From: CAVYXK01 sp963708245
Lineage (GTDB): Bacteria; Pseudomonadota; Alphaproteobacteria; Acetobacterales; Acetobacteraceae
Direction: 5' to 3'
DNA length: 64,000 bases
NCBI GenBank assembly: GCA_963708245.1
Contig: OY970201.1
Span: 3,162,001 to 3,226,000, forward strand
The notes below the pieces were generated by a model, which searched no databases, was not told the origin of the DNA, and saw only the letters and a program-made list of their open reading frames with translations. Below are positions 53,236-61,943 of this stretch, in pieces (position 1 is the stretch's first letter; each line of letters opens with the position of its first letter). The translations under genes and the position numbers were made by a program.

Positions 53236-54249
53236 ATGACGCTGAACCTGCAGGACCGCTTCCCTCGCATCCCTCTCGGCTTTTTCCCATCGCCAGTACA
53301 CCCCTTGAAACGGCTGTCGCGGGAACTTGGGATCGAGGTCTGGGCGAAGCGCGACGATGTGTCCTCGGGCCTGGCGTTCGGCGGCAACAAGATCCGCAAG
53401 CTCGAATGGCTGGCGGCGGATGCCATGCGGCAGGGCTGCGACACGCTGGTTTCGATCGGCAACGTCCAGTCCAATCACACACGGCAGGTGGCGGCGGTGG
53501 CCGCTGTGCTGGGGATGCGCTGTTGCTTGGTGCAGGAGGAGTGGACGAAGTGGGATGACCCCGCCTACGGCAAGGTGGGCAATATATTGCTTTCGCGTAT
53601 CATGGGCGCGGAGACGCTGCTGGAAGGCGAGGGCTACTCGACCGCGATCAAGCCGACCTGGGAGCGTGCGCTGGAGCAGGTGCGCGCCGAGGGCGGCAAG
53701 CCGTACGCAATTCCTGCGGGCGCATCCGATCATCCGCTTGGTGGTCTCGGCTACGCCGCATTCGCGGATGAGCTGGCTCGGCAAGAGGCCGAGCTTGGGG
53801 TGTTCTTCGATGTCGTCGTCACTGCGACCTGCACGGGTTCCACGCAGGCCGGCATGGTCGTCGGCTTTCGCTCCCAGGACCGCGAGCGCCGGTTGATCGG
53901 CATCGATACCGCGGCCGACGCGAAGATGACATGGCGCGCGGTGAGCAAGATTGCCGCGGCCACCGCAGAGCTGATCGGGATGAACCGGGAGATCCGCGAC
54001 GAGGATATCGTGATTGATCCACGCTTCGCCGGCCCGGATTACGGCCTGCCGGATCGGGCGACGATCGAGGCGATCAGGACGGCCGCACGGCTGGAAGGCA
54101 TGCTGACTGACCCCGTGTATGAGGGAAAGTCGATGGCCGGCTTAATCGCGATGGCGCGCTCAGGAGAGATCGAGAGGGATAGCAAGGTGCTCTACGTCCA
54201 CTTGGGCGGCGCGCCGGTGTTAAGCGCCTATCACAAGGCTTTCGATTAA
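53236..54249 (+). CDS. acdS: 1-aminocyclopropane-1-carboxylate deaminase
   Basis: A 337-residue PLP enzyme, exactly the usual AcdS length, that opens ACC to 2-oxobutyrate and ammonia. The PLP Lys52 is in GLAFGGNKIRKLE, the nucleophile region in IGNVQSNHTRQVAAVA (Ser79), and LTDPVYEGKSMAGLI with LYVHLGGAPVLSAY keeps the Tyr-Glu and Leu residues that separate ACC deaminase from D-cysteine desulfhydrase. ACC deaminase lowers plant ethylene, so the host may live with plants or soil fungi; that ecological reading is inference. Confidence 0.88.
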   Translation: MTLNLQDRFPRIPLGFFPSPVHPLKRLSRELGIEVWAKRDDVSSGLAFGGNKIRKLEWLAADAMRQGCDTLVSIGNVQSNHTRQVAAVAAVLGMRCCLVQEEWTKWDDPAYGKVGNILLSRIMGAETLLEGEGYSTAIKPTWERALEQVRAEGGKPYAIPAGASDHPLGGLGYAAFADELARQEAELGVFFDVVVTATCTGSTQAGMVVGFRSQDRERRLIGIDTAADAKMTWRAVSKIAAATAELIGMNREIRDEDIVIDPRFAGPDYGLPDRATIEAIRTAARLEGMLTDPVYEGKSMAGLIAMARSGEIERDSKVLYVHLGGAPVLSAYHKAFD

Positions 54250-54350
54250 CTGCGGCAACCCTACCGATGGCCACTTCCGACACCTTCAGAGGATATTGGG
54301 GAAGTTCGGCCTTCGCGATGCGCGCAGCTCTTCGTCTCGTCGGGATCTGG

Positions 54351-55605
54351 TACACCGATTCCGTGAAACCGATCAGTTGTGCCGGATTCCCAAGCGACCC
54401 CCACATCTTGTAGTGTGGCCAGTGCACAGGAATGGCAGGGCACGATGGCGGCACCCCGACGCGTCATTGAGATTCGGTTCCAGGAAGACGAGGTGGCTGA
54501 GCTGGAGGCGATCGCACGGTCGCGTAGCGCACCGGCCAGCTGGGTTGAACGAGCACGCATCCTGCTTGCGTATCGCACCGACCCCTCGTGCTACGCGGTG
54601 GGCGAGGCCGTCGGCGTGACCCACCAAACCGTACTGCGCTGCCTGGATCGGGCCGTCCGGTTTGGCGTGATGGCGGCGCTCGATGACAGCCCGCGGCCTG
54701 GTAAAGCTCCGCAGATCACCGACGAAGCCAAAGCTTGGCTGGTGTCGTTGGCCTGCGAGACAGCCAGGCAGCGCGGCTACCCGCACGAACTTTGGACCAC
54801 CCGGCTGTTGGCAAGCCACGTCCGCGCGCACGCGGAGGCTGCCGGGCACCCCTGCCTGGCACGCATCGCCCAAGGCACGGTCTGCAAAATCCTGGACCGC
54901 CACGAGGTCAAGCCACACAAGGTTCGCTATTATCTCGAGCGGCGCGACGAGGCGTTTGAGGTCAAGATGGCAGACGTGCTCTGCGTCTATCGCGAGGTCG
55001 CAATCCTGCAGGAGAATGAGGCCGCGAAACCCAACGTCGCGATCATATCCTATGATGAAAAGCCAAGTATTCAGGCGATCAGCAATACCGCTCCCGACTT
55101 GCCGCCAAAGCCCGGCTCTCATGTGAGCTTCGCACGCGACCACGAATACAAGCGTCAGGGGACTTTGAGCTTGCTCGCCGGGATCGATCTGCTCACCGGC
55201 AAAGTGCATGCCTGTGTCGAGGATCGCCATCGGTCGCGTGAGTTCGTCGGCTTCCTGAAACAACTCAATGAAGCCTATCCCGCAGAGACCGCCATCAAGC
55301 TGATCCTCGACAACCACTCGGCCCATGTCTCCAAGGAGACCAACGTCTGGCTTGCCGCTCAGCCGCACGGTCGCTTCACCTTGGTGTTCACCCCGAAGCA
55401 CGGATCATGGCTCAATCTGGTGGAGGGCTTCTTCTCCAAGATGGCGCGCTCGATGCTGCGCCACATTCGGGTTGCTTCCAAGGCCGAACTTAAGGCCAAA
55501 ATCCTCGCCTATCTTGAAGACATCAACCGCGATCCTGTCATCCACACCTGGACCTACAAGATCGCCGAGGCGGCGTGATAGGAGTCGGTTCATGGAAACG
55601 GTGTA
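54351..55605 (+). mobile_element. IS630-family insertion sequence, apparently intact
   Basis: The ends are imperfect inverted repeats: TACACCGATTCCGTGAAACC on the left, and the complement of TACACCGTTTCCATGAACC on the right. Both terminal pairs are TA, the duplicated target of IS630 elements. The element is 1,255 bases, including both TA pairs, and has one full-length transposase gene. Confidence 0.85.
54445..55578 (+). CDS. IS630-family DDE transposase
   Basis: A 377-residue transposase. An N-terminal helix-turn-helix (YAVGEAVGVTHQTVLRCLDR) is followed by the DDE catalytic domain: VAIISYDEKPSIQAI, IKLILDNHSAHVSK and GSWLNLVEGFFSKMARSMLR carry the two Asp and one Glu. The frame is uninterrupted, so the element may be able to move. 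The start at 54445 is chosen because the upstream codons lie in the IS end. Confidence 0.92.
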   Translation: MAAPRRVIEIRFQEDEVAELEAIARSRSAPASWVERARILLAYRTDPSCYAVGEAVGVTHQTVLRCLDRAVRFGVMAALDDSPRPGKAPQITDEAKAWLVSLACETARQRGYPHELWTTRLLASHVRAHAEAAGHPCLARIAQGTVCKILDRHEVKPHKVRYYLERRDEAFEVKMADVLCVYREVAILQENEAAKPNVAIISYDEKPSIQAISNTAPDLPPKPGSHVSFARDHEYKRQGTLSLLAGIDLLTGKVHACVEDRHRSREFVGFLKQLNEAYPAETAIKLILDNHSAHVSKETNVWLAAQPHGRFTLVFTPKHGSWLNLVEGFFSKMARSMLRHIRVASKAELKAKILAYLEDINRDPVIHTWTYKIAEAA

Positions 55606-55950
55606 CTAGCGGCTGGGTGCAAGCCGCAGGCGATCAGGGAGGGCGTGGAGTGGCTGGAAAGCGGCGATCGACGCAACGCCGACACTGTCGCACCAGGCAA
55701 GAGAGCCAGCGACGCAATTGTAACCCTCGCCTACCCTGACTCGACGCTTCACTCCCGATCCATCGGGGCCGTCGCTGTTCGAAATGCCATCGGTTTCCGA
55801 TGTGATCGGAACCCATGGCGATCGGCAAGCGGTGGCACTTTGTCGGAATTTATCTGGCGCAATAGAATTTAACGACCATTAACTAACCCACTCCGGCCGC
55901 AGTGCGTCACAACAGAGATATCTCCACCGGCTGCTTGTGAGGTCGAACCC
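55606..55950. other. Gene-free stretch downstream of the IS630 element
   Basis: No supported gene. The stretch 55850-55900 is AT-rich and precedes the AraC-type regulator, so it likely holds its promoter. I saw no copy of a nearby gene. Confidence 0.4.
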
Positions 55951-57003
55951 ATGCTCTCGACTGCATTTGACGCCTCCTACAAGGCTGCATTCAAATTCGG
56001 CAATGCTTTGTCTGGAAGGGAGCGGACACCAGTGCCGCTTCTCCGAAGGAGCGAGAGGAATGAGTTACGGCCCGAACTGACGGCGCGAACCAAGCCGGAG
56101 TTCACAATACTCCCTCTTGGCGTCCCTCAGGCCCGCCGACGCGCCGTGGAGATCGATCCTCCCGAGATCGTGAGACGACGTGGCGCGGCCTGGGCCGGAA
56201 TGTCGGCGGAGATCGTACAAATCGCACGAACGGACAGGATCGGGATGCGCTACCAGGCGCCTCTGCACCTGCTGGTTGCGTACGAACAAGGCCTGCGTCA
56301 CGAGGGGGAGACGCGCGCGCAGGGCGTGCCCAGATCCACTCTCAAGGACCTGAAACGCAAGCTGACCTTCGTCCCCGCCGGATGTGAATTCCAGGAGTGG
56401 CACGAGCCGCGTTCGGCGCTCCAAATCACGTATGTCTATATCGAACCGTCCGAACTGCGTGTCGGACCCAACTCCGACGACGGCTCGACGAACTCCGCTC
56501 CGCGACTGCTATTCGAGGATTCCGTTCTTTGGGAGACGGTGTCCAAGCTCAAGGCGCTCATTGAGAGTGCCGGCGCCGGCGACCGACACTATCTCGAGGC
56601 AGTCGGGACAGTGCTCGCCCATGAGCTGACCCGGATCATCGCCGGCCACGCATTGAGCGAGCGACCGACGCGCGGCGGACTTGCGGCTTGGCAGCAGCGA
56701 CTGGTCATCGAGTATATCGAAGAACATCTCGCTGAAGAGATACCCCTCACCACGCTTGCCGATCTCGCCCGGCTCAGCCCGCATCATTTCTGCCGGGCGT
56801 TCAAGCAGTCGCTCGGCAGGCCGCCTTGCCGATACCACGGGGTGCGTCGCATCGAACGGGCCAAGGTGCTTTTGGCAATGCCGGCCACCTCGGTCACCGA
56901 GATCGGGCTGAGCCTGGGCTATAGCGAGACGAGCTCATTCACCGCGGCTTTCAGACGTGGGACCGGTCTCACCCCAACGGAGTATCGTCGGAATCTGGCG
57001 TGA
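55951..57003 (+). CDS. AraC-family transcriptional regulator
   Basis: A 350-residue regulator of classic layout: an N-terminal sensing part and a C-terminal AraC DNA-binding domain at about 250-350 (IPLTTLADLARLSPHHFCRA then FKQSLGRPP, and SVTEIGLSLGYSETSSFTAA, ending GLTPTEYRRNLA). No cupin motif is evident in the sensing part. The ligand is unknown. The start is uncertain: the ATG at 55951 lacks a clear ribosome site, and an internal ATG at about 56200 is possible. Confidence 0.85.
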   Translation: MLSTAFDASYKAAFKFGNALSGRERTPVPLLRRSERNELRPELTARTKPEFTILPLGVPQARRRAVEIDPPEIVRRRGAAWAGMSAEIVQIARTDRIGMRYQAPLHLLVAYEQGLRHEGETRAQGVPRSTLKDLKRKLTFVPAGCEFQEWHEPRSALQITYVYIEPSELRVGPNSDDGSTNSAPRLLFEDSVLWETVSKLKALIESAGAGDRHYLEAVGTVLAHELTRIIAGHALSERPTRGGLAAWQQRLVIEYIEEHLAEEIPLTTLADLARLSPHHFCRAFKQSLGRPPCRYHGVRRIERAKVLLAMPATSVTEIGLSLGYSETSSFTAAFRRGTGLTPTEYRRNLA

Positions 57004-57012
57004 TCGAGACGC

Positions 57013-57255
57013 TTACGTTGGGGCGCAGCAGCGCACCGCGAGGAGCTCTCGCCGGTTTGCTCCTGATTGTCGCGGCAGTCGAGGTGAACGCCGCCGGTCA
57101 TCGGTCCTTGGATATCGAAAACCTTCTCCATGACAGGCGCAATGTCGTCGATCGGTGTTGACCATCATCCCTTTGGCACCAAACGCTTCGGCGAAATTTA
57201 TGTAGTCGATCGGCTCGAGGTTCGTCCCGGAAGCCCGGCCGGACCGGTCTTTCAC
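57013..57255 (-). pseudogene. Fragment of an acetolactate synthase-type enzyme
   Basis: The upper part reads SGRASGTNLEPIDYINFAEA then FGAKGMMVNT, and the lower part, one frame over, MEKVFDIQGPMTGGVHLDCR. Together they follow the C-terminal end of thiamine-diphosphate acetolactate synthases (SxGTxFxxxDFVKFAESFGAKGxRV ... GPxVVDVxVDYRDN). Only about 80 codons remain, with a frameshift. Confidence 0.5.
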
Positions 57256-57382
57256 CGTTGGATCACGTCAGCGTGCGTACGCACCGTGCGAGGACCTCTA
57301 TAGCAAAGTGAATGCCCGAAGCTCCTCGCGCGCGGACTCGCTGGCATCGCCATATGCTTTCGATACCGCGACGACGGTGCGG

Positions 57383-58381
57383 TTACGACCCGGCGGGAGC
57401 TGCCGTCAGGTCCTTGAGCAGCGGCATTGCCTCAGCGGCAAACCAGTCGAGCTGTCGGTGACGCTGCTCGTACGGACCGAGCAGGTCCAGGATCACGTGG
57501 CGCACGCCGGCGGCATGGAAGTCGCGGATGCGATCCGCTACCTCGGCTGGTCGCCCGAGCGCGCAATAGCGTTGCGCCGCCTTGCGAAAGTCCATCGCGT
57601 AGCGGACGGACAGCGTTTCAGTCGCGGCATCCAGCGCCGCCTCATAGCCGTCGTCCAGCCGCGCGAACAACAGATGGCCAGTGCCGAATGTCGGTGGTAC
57701 GCGGCCAGCCTCGGCCGCAGCGGCGGCAATCTTGTCCAGCGCAGCGCGGTACATTTCGGGCGTAACGACATACGACAGATACCCGTCGCCAATTCGCCCA
57801 GCGCGTCGCAGCGCTGCGTCCGAGCGGCCACCCAGCCAGATCGGCGGGCCGCCCGGCTGCCGCGGCGGAGGCTGCATCCGCACCTCGGAGAACGGGCCAT
57901 AGAACCGCCCGGCATGGCTTACCGGTTGGCCGGTCCAGAACTTGTGCAGCACCGCGACGCCTTCAGCGAGCCGCGCGCCGCGTTCGTTGTGCGGCACGCC
58001 GCACGCTTCGAATTCCTTGGGAAACTCTCCGCCCACGCCGACGCCGAAAATCAGCCGTCCTTCCGTCAGGTGATCGAGTGTCGAGACCTGCTTGGCGACC
58101 GGGGCCGGATGCCGGAGCGGCAGCAGATAAACCGCCGTGCCGAGGATCAGCCGGCAACTCACAACCGCGGCCTGCGCCAACTGCAGCAGCGGGTCGAGCA
58201 CCGGCACGGCGAACGAGATGTGATCGCCGACCCAGAGCGAGTCATAACCCGACCGATCGACAAGCTCGACCAACGAGGCCAGCTCGTCGATTTCAGGCAG
58301 CCACGGGCCGGCGGCCGGCTCGGTGCGCCTATGGATGGTCTGCACGCCGATCTTCAGCCGCGTATCGAGCTGTAGGGCCAT
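57383..58381 (-). CDS. LLM-class (luciferase-like) flavin-dependent oxidoreductase
   Basis: A 332-residue bacterial-luciferase-fold protein. SLVELVDRSGYDSLWVGDHI and TLDHLTEGRLIFGVGVGGEF are the family's flavin-site segments, followed by GGPPIWLGGRSDAALRRAGR. It probably reduces or oxidises a substrate using FMNH2 or F420; which cofactor cannot be told here. The start at 58381 (MALQLDTRLKIG) replaces a longer frame that overlaps the divergent gene's upstream region. It is divergent from the crotonase gene. Confidence 0.85.
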   Translation of the reverse strand: MALQLDTRLKIGVQTIHRRTEPAAGPWLPEIDELASLVELVDRSGYDSLWVGDHISFAVPVLDPLLQLAQAAVVSCRLILGTAVYLLPLRHPAPVAKQVSTLDHLTEGRLIFGVGVGGEFPKEFEACGVPHNERGARLAEGVAVLHKFWTGQPVSHAGRFYGPFSEVRMQPPPRQPGGPPIWLGGRSDAALRRAGRIGDGYLSYVVTPEMYRAALDKIAAAAAEAGRVPPTFGTGHLLFARLDDGYEAALDAATETLSVRYAMDFRKAAQRYCALGRPAEVADRIRDFHAAGVRHVILDLLGPYEQRHRQLDWFAAEAMPLLKDLTAAPAGS

Positions 58382-58500
58382 GGTGGTTCGCTTCCTGTTA
58401 CCTCTATTTTCGGGATATCCCGCCGCTCCCTGGATTGGAAATGTTGCCGCGCACTCCTCCACCGGCCAAGCTCGCCGCCGCAACCGAACGGAGCGCCGCC

Positions 58501-59283
58501 ATGCCCGACCTGACCGAGAGCGTGGCCGAGGGGATCGCCACCCTGACCCTGAACCGACCGGAACGGCTGAACGCGCTGTCGCAGGACATGCTGCGCGACC
58601 TCCATTCCTCGCTGACCCGGCTCAGCGAGGACGATGCGGTAGGCGCCATCGTTATCACTGGCGCCGGCCGCGCGTTCTGCGCCGGCGGCGACGTGAAGGA
58701 CATGCCGAACCGCCGGCACCAGACGTTCGAGCAGCGGATCGAGCGGCTCGGCCGCATGCACGAGTTGCCGCAGCTCATGCGCCGGCTACCCAAGGTGATC
58801 GTCGCGATGGTGAACGGCGTGGCGGTTGGCGCCGGGCTGGGGTTGGCGATGGCCTGCGATCTGCGGTTGGCCGCGCGTTCCGCGCGCTTCGGCACCGGTT
58901 TCGCCGGCCTCGGCTATTCCGGCGATTTCGGGGGGTCCTGGCTCCTGACGCGGTTGGTGGGCCCGGCCAAGGCACGCGAACTTTATCTGCTGGGCGACAT
59001 CATCGACGCCGCCGAGGCAGAGCGGATCGGGCTGGTCACGCGCGTGGTCGATGACGAGGTGCTGGCCGATGAAACCGCCGGGCTGGCGCGCCGCCTGGCA
59101 GCCGGTCCGCGGCTTGCGTACTCCTACATGAAAAAGAACCTGAACGCCGCCGAAACCGAGCCTCTAGCCCTGGTGTGCGAGCTCGAAGCCGTCCACCAGG
59201 CGCGTCTCGGCTTGTCCGATGACCACCACGAGGCGGTCGCTGCATTTGCCGAAAAACGCCGGCCCGTTTTTCGGGGACGCTGA
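58501..59283 (+). CDS. Enoyl-CoA hydratase/isomerase family protein
   Basis: A 260-residue crotonase-fold protein. Oxyanion-hole segments: GAGRAFCAGGDVKDMPN near residue 55 and VAVGAGLGLAMACDLRLAA near residue 105. The usual catalytic Glu position reads LGYSGDFGGSWLLTRLVG, with Asp instead of Glu, so isomerase or another activity is possible. GGAG lies upstream of the ATG at 58501; an in-frame ATG at 58441 adds 20 residues. It acts on an acyl-CoA thioester of unknown chain. Confidence 0.88.
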   Translation: MPDLTESVAEGIATLTLNRPERLNALSQDMLRDLHSSLTRLSEDDAVGAIVITGAGRAFCAGGDVKDMPNRRHQTFEQRIERLGRMHELPQLMRRLPKVIVAMVNGVAVGAGLGLAMACDLRLAARSARFGTGFAGLGYSGDFGGSWLLTRLVGPAKARELYLLGDIIDAAEAERIGLVTRVVDDEVLADETAGLARRLAAGPRLAYSYMKKNLNAAETEPLALVCELEAVHQARLGLSDDHHEAVAAFAEKRRPVFRGR

Positions 59284-59426
59284 GCGGATTGCCACCGAGC
59301 GCCGGCGTGCTCACGGTCTTGTGTCCCTTCCGAGGCCGGGAAGATGAGAGCACGACGAGATGAGCAGAACACATATCCCTAATCGGCGTTTAAAGTACCA
59401 GCTTCCGCAACGAAAGGGGCAGTGAC

Positions 59427-59903
59427 ATGCCATTCGATGGAACGGAGTTCCGGGTCGCTCCAGTCCGTCTGCCCACGCCGGCGCCGCAGCCGGCATCGGG
59501 CATCTGGAGCCGCATGAGAGAGGTGGCGGCGGCACTGGCAGCGCACGCGCGTGTCTTGCCATTATGGTCGCTCGCTCCGGGCGAGGTTGTGCTCCCCACG
59601 GAAGTTTCGGCGGTTCAGCTCCTTCGGGCTGCCCGTGCGCTGATCGAGCTCGAGGACAAGTGGGTCCAAGGCCGTTACGAGACGGTGCGCGGCCGGCGTT
59701 GCGCGATGGGCGCCTTGCAGGCGGCGGCACGGGTGCTGCGCGACCCGCGCGCCTTCGAAGAGGCAAAGGACTTGCTGCGCACCGAGGCAGTGCTGCGCGG
59801 TTACAGCCATGTCGAGAAGATGAACGACCGCTCGACGCACGCTCAGGTCATCGCGGCCTTCGACGCCGCGATCATGAAGGCTGAGGCGCGGTTGCCGTAT
59901 TAG
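59427..59903 (+). CDS. DUF6197-type protein of unknown function
   Basis: A 158-residue protein with a helical core. ALIELEDKWVQGRYETVRGR then RCAMGALQAA, and YSHVEKMNDRSTHAQVIAAF then DAAI, match the DUF6197 pattern (LIE..GW.QG....GR.CA.GAL ... WND..T...V...D.AI). The N-terminal 50 residues are Pro/Ala-rich. GAAAGGGG precedes the ATG. No function is known. Confidence 0.65.
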   Translation: MPFDGTEFRVAPVRLPTPAPQPASGIWSRMREVAAALAAHARVLPLWSLAPGEVVLPTEVSAVQLLRAARALIELEDKWVQGRYETVRGRRCAMGALQAAARVLRDPRAFEEAKDLLRTEAVLRGYSHVEKMNDRSTHAQVIAAFDAAIMKAEARLPY

Positions 59904-59935
59904 CAGCTCCGCTGACGCCCAGGCCGTACCCCCAA

Positions 59936-59966
59936 ACGCTCTCTCGCGCCATGCGGGAGAGAGCGT
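59936..59966. repeat. Intergenic hairpin of a dispersed family
   Basis: ACGCTCTCTCGCG, loop, GCGGGAGAGAGCGT, with one mismatch. It lies between two converging genes (59427-59903 and 60081-61247) and may terminate both. Confidence 0.5.
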
Positions 59967-60080
59967 GAGGGCTGAGGCGAGCTTGTTTGAGGCAGCGCAA
60001 ATAAGGGGCGACCGCGGTCGGCAGCGTTGGCGAGGCCAGTATGGCAAGCGCCGCACGCATCTCGGGTTTCCCTGATCTCG

Positions 60081-61247
60081 TTAATCGCTTTTATCGTCAT
60101 CCTGCCGGAACGGGGACTGTGCGGCAAGTGCGGCCATCTCGGCACGTATCTGCGGCCGCTCGCTATCCAAGAAACCGGCGACCGCACGGCGTAGGCCGGG
60201 ATGCGCAATCCAGTGCGCCGAGAAAGTGGGCTTAGGCATATAGCCGCGCTGAATCTTGTGCCGTCCCTGCGCACCAGCTTCGACGCGAGAGAAGCCGTGT
60301 GCGATCGCCCAATCGATCGCCCGATAGTAGCAAAGCTCGAAATGCAAGAACGGCCAGTCGCCGCGACAGCCCCAGTTGCGGCCATAAAGCGCGTCCGTGC
60401 CTGCTAGGTTGAGCGCGCCTGCCACCGGCTTTCCGCCGTTCTCCGCCAGCATCAGCACCACCCTATCGCCGAGCCGTTCACCGAGCAGGGAGAAGAAGCG
60501 GCGAGTCAGGTACGCGCTGCCCCATTTGCGATCTACGGTTGAGGAATAGAAGCGATAGAACGCGTCCCAATGCCGCTCGGTAATTTCGGAGCCCGTCAAC
60601 GCGTGGAACGTCAGCCCGGCTGCGTTGGCGTCGCGTCGCTCCCGCCGCAGCACCTTGCGCTTGCGCGACGACAGTGCGGCAAGGAAATCCTCGAAGCTCG
60701 TGTAGCCTGCGTTTTCCCAGTGGAACTGCATGCCGAGCCGCTGCAGCCAACCGGATTCGCCCAGTGTGGTCCACTCCGCCTCGGTGCAGAAAGTCACGTG
60801 AACCGAAGAGAGCTTCAACTCCCGGCAGGCCTGCGTGAGTGCCGCGCCCAGCACTTCGGCGGGCAATCCGCCGCCGGGACGGCATAGAAGTCGCGGGCCG
60901 GGCACTGGGCTGAACGGCACCGCGACCTGCAGCTTCGGGTAGTAGTCGCCGCCTGCACGGTCCAGGGCGTGCGCCCAGCCGTGGTCGAACACGTACTCGC
61001 CGTAGCTGTGCGACTTGGCGTACGTTGGTGCCACCGCAAGAAGCTCGCCCGCTTCGTTGCGCAGAGCTGCGTGTTGCGGCAGCCAGCCGGTGCGGGCACC
61101 GGCCGAACCGCTATCCTCCAGCACGCTCATGAAGGCATGGCTGACGAACGGGTTGTCACATCCGGCGCAGGTGTCCCACTCGGCGGCCGTGATCTCCGCG
61201 ATCGCCGTGTGGAGGGAGAGCGCAAGCGTGGGCGATCCATCGGGCAT
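60081..61247 (-). CDS. GNAT-type peptidogalycan biosynthesis/DUF482 protein
   Basis: A 388-residue protein of the DUF482 group with a FemAB/GNAT-like acetyltransferase fold. Typical segments: NPFVSHAFMSVLEDSGSAG, YGEYVFDHGWAHALDRAGGD, and in the second half YSSTVDRKWGSAYLTRRFFS, LYGRNWGCRGDWPFLHFELC then YYRAIDWAI, and GAQGRHKIQRGYMP. The second-half block is diagnostic. The acceptor is unknown, and there is no demonstrated activity. The start at 61247 is the first ATG after in-frame low-similarity codons. Confidence 0.85.
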   Translation of the reverse strand: MPDGSPTLALSLHTAIAEITAAEWDTCAGCDNPFVSHAFMSVLEDSGSAGARTGWLPQHAALRNEAGELLAVAPTYAKSHSYGEYVFDHGWAHALDRAGGDYYPKLQVAVPFSPVPGPRLLCRPGGGLPAEVLGAALTQACRELKLSSVHVTFCTEAEWTTLGESGWLQRLGMQFHWENAGYTSFEDFLAALSSRKRKVLRRERRDANAAGLTFHALTGSEITERHWDAFYRFYSSTVDRKWGSAYLTRRFFSLLGERLGDRVVLMLAENGGKPVAGALNLAGTDALYGRNWGCRGDWPFLHFELCYYRAIDWAIAHGFSRVEAGAQGRHKIQRGYMPKPTFSAHWIAHPGLRRAVAGFLDSERPQIRAEMAALAAQSPFRQDDDKSD

Positions 61248-61383
61248 GGTCAGTGCCGCGACAGGGGCGGTGCCTCGCCGTCGGTGCGAGGAGTGAAGTC
61301 TTGACGCAATCTCGGCTGCGGTGCGCGTTCGGCGGGAAATTGCTTCGCCTTCGGTTCGCGATAACAGGTTGTGCCGGCCCAGG

Positions 61384-61851
61384 TCATTCCAGTTCGAACA
61401 TCCCCTCGACTTCGACCGCCGCGTCGAGCGGTAGGGCGGCGACGCCGACGGTGGTGCGCGCGTGTCGGCCAGCTTCCCCAAATACCGCAACGGCGAGGTC
61501 GGATGCCCCGTTCATCACCTGCGCCTGTTGGGTGAACTCCGGGGTGCTGGCGATGAAACCGCCCAGGCGGACGACGCGGCGCACCCGATCCAGATCGCCG
61601 TCGGCGGCGGCCTTGAGTTGCGCCAGGACGTTGATGAAGCAGCGCTGCGCCGCCTGCTGGCCTTGCTCGATCGCGACCCCACCACCCAACTTGCCGGTGA
61701 TGGCGACGCGGCCATCGACCGCCGGAAGCTGACCGGATACCACAACCAGACCGCCCACGACGACGAACGGGACATAGGTGGCGATCGGTGCCATCGGCTT
61801 CGGCAATGCGATGCCGAGCTCGGCAAGTTTGGCTTCGATCAGGCCGGCCAT
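61384..61851 (-). CDS. RidA-family protein (YjgH/TdcF-type)
   Basis: A 155-residue RidA-like protein: PFVVVGGLVVVSGQLPAVDG, ALKLGGGV-like GKLGGGVAIEQGQQAAQRCF and HARTTVGVAALPLDAAVEVE close the trimeric fold, with the Arg-Thr block intact. Canonical RidA deaminates reactive 2-aminoacrylate; the longer N-terminal region here is like the YjgH/LigA-adjacent group, whose substrate is uncertain. Downstream of alaS in the same direction. Confidence 0.87.
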   Translation of the reverse strand: MAGLIEAKLAELGIALPKPMAPIATYVPFVVVGGLVVVSGQLPAVDGRVAITGKLGGGVAIEQGQQAAQRCFINVLAQLKAAADGDLDRVRRVVRLGGFIASTPEFTQQAQVMNGASDLAVAVFGEAGRHARTTVGVAALPLDAAVEVEGMFELE

Positions 61852-61907
61852 GCCATGGTCCCCACTCGCTCTTCAAGCATACACAATCTGCCGGCCAAAC
61901 GCCGGAA

Positions 61908-61938
61908 TTCACCTCTCCCGCAGCGCGGGAGAGGTGAA
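61908..61938. repeat. Intergenic hairpin, probable alaS terminator
   Basis: TTCACCTCTCCCGC and GCGGGAGAGGTGAA pair perfectly (14 bp) around AGC. It lies six bases past the alaS stop. No U-run follows in either direction, so an intrinsic terminator is only possible. Related hairpin arms occur at 20061. Confidence 0.55.
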
Positions 61939-61943
61939 GAAGC

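Noticed and set aside
54373..55401. A 342-codon minus-strand open frame
   Set aside because: Antisense to the intact IS630 transposase; no ribosome site or recognisable motif.
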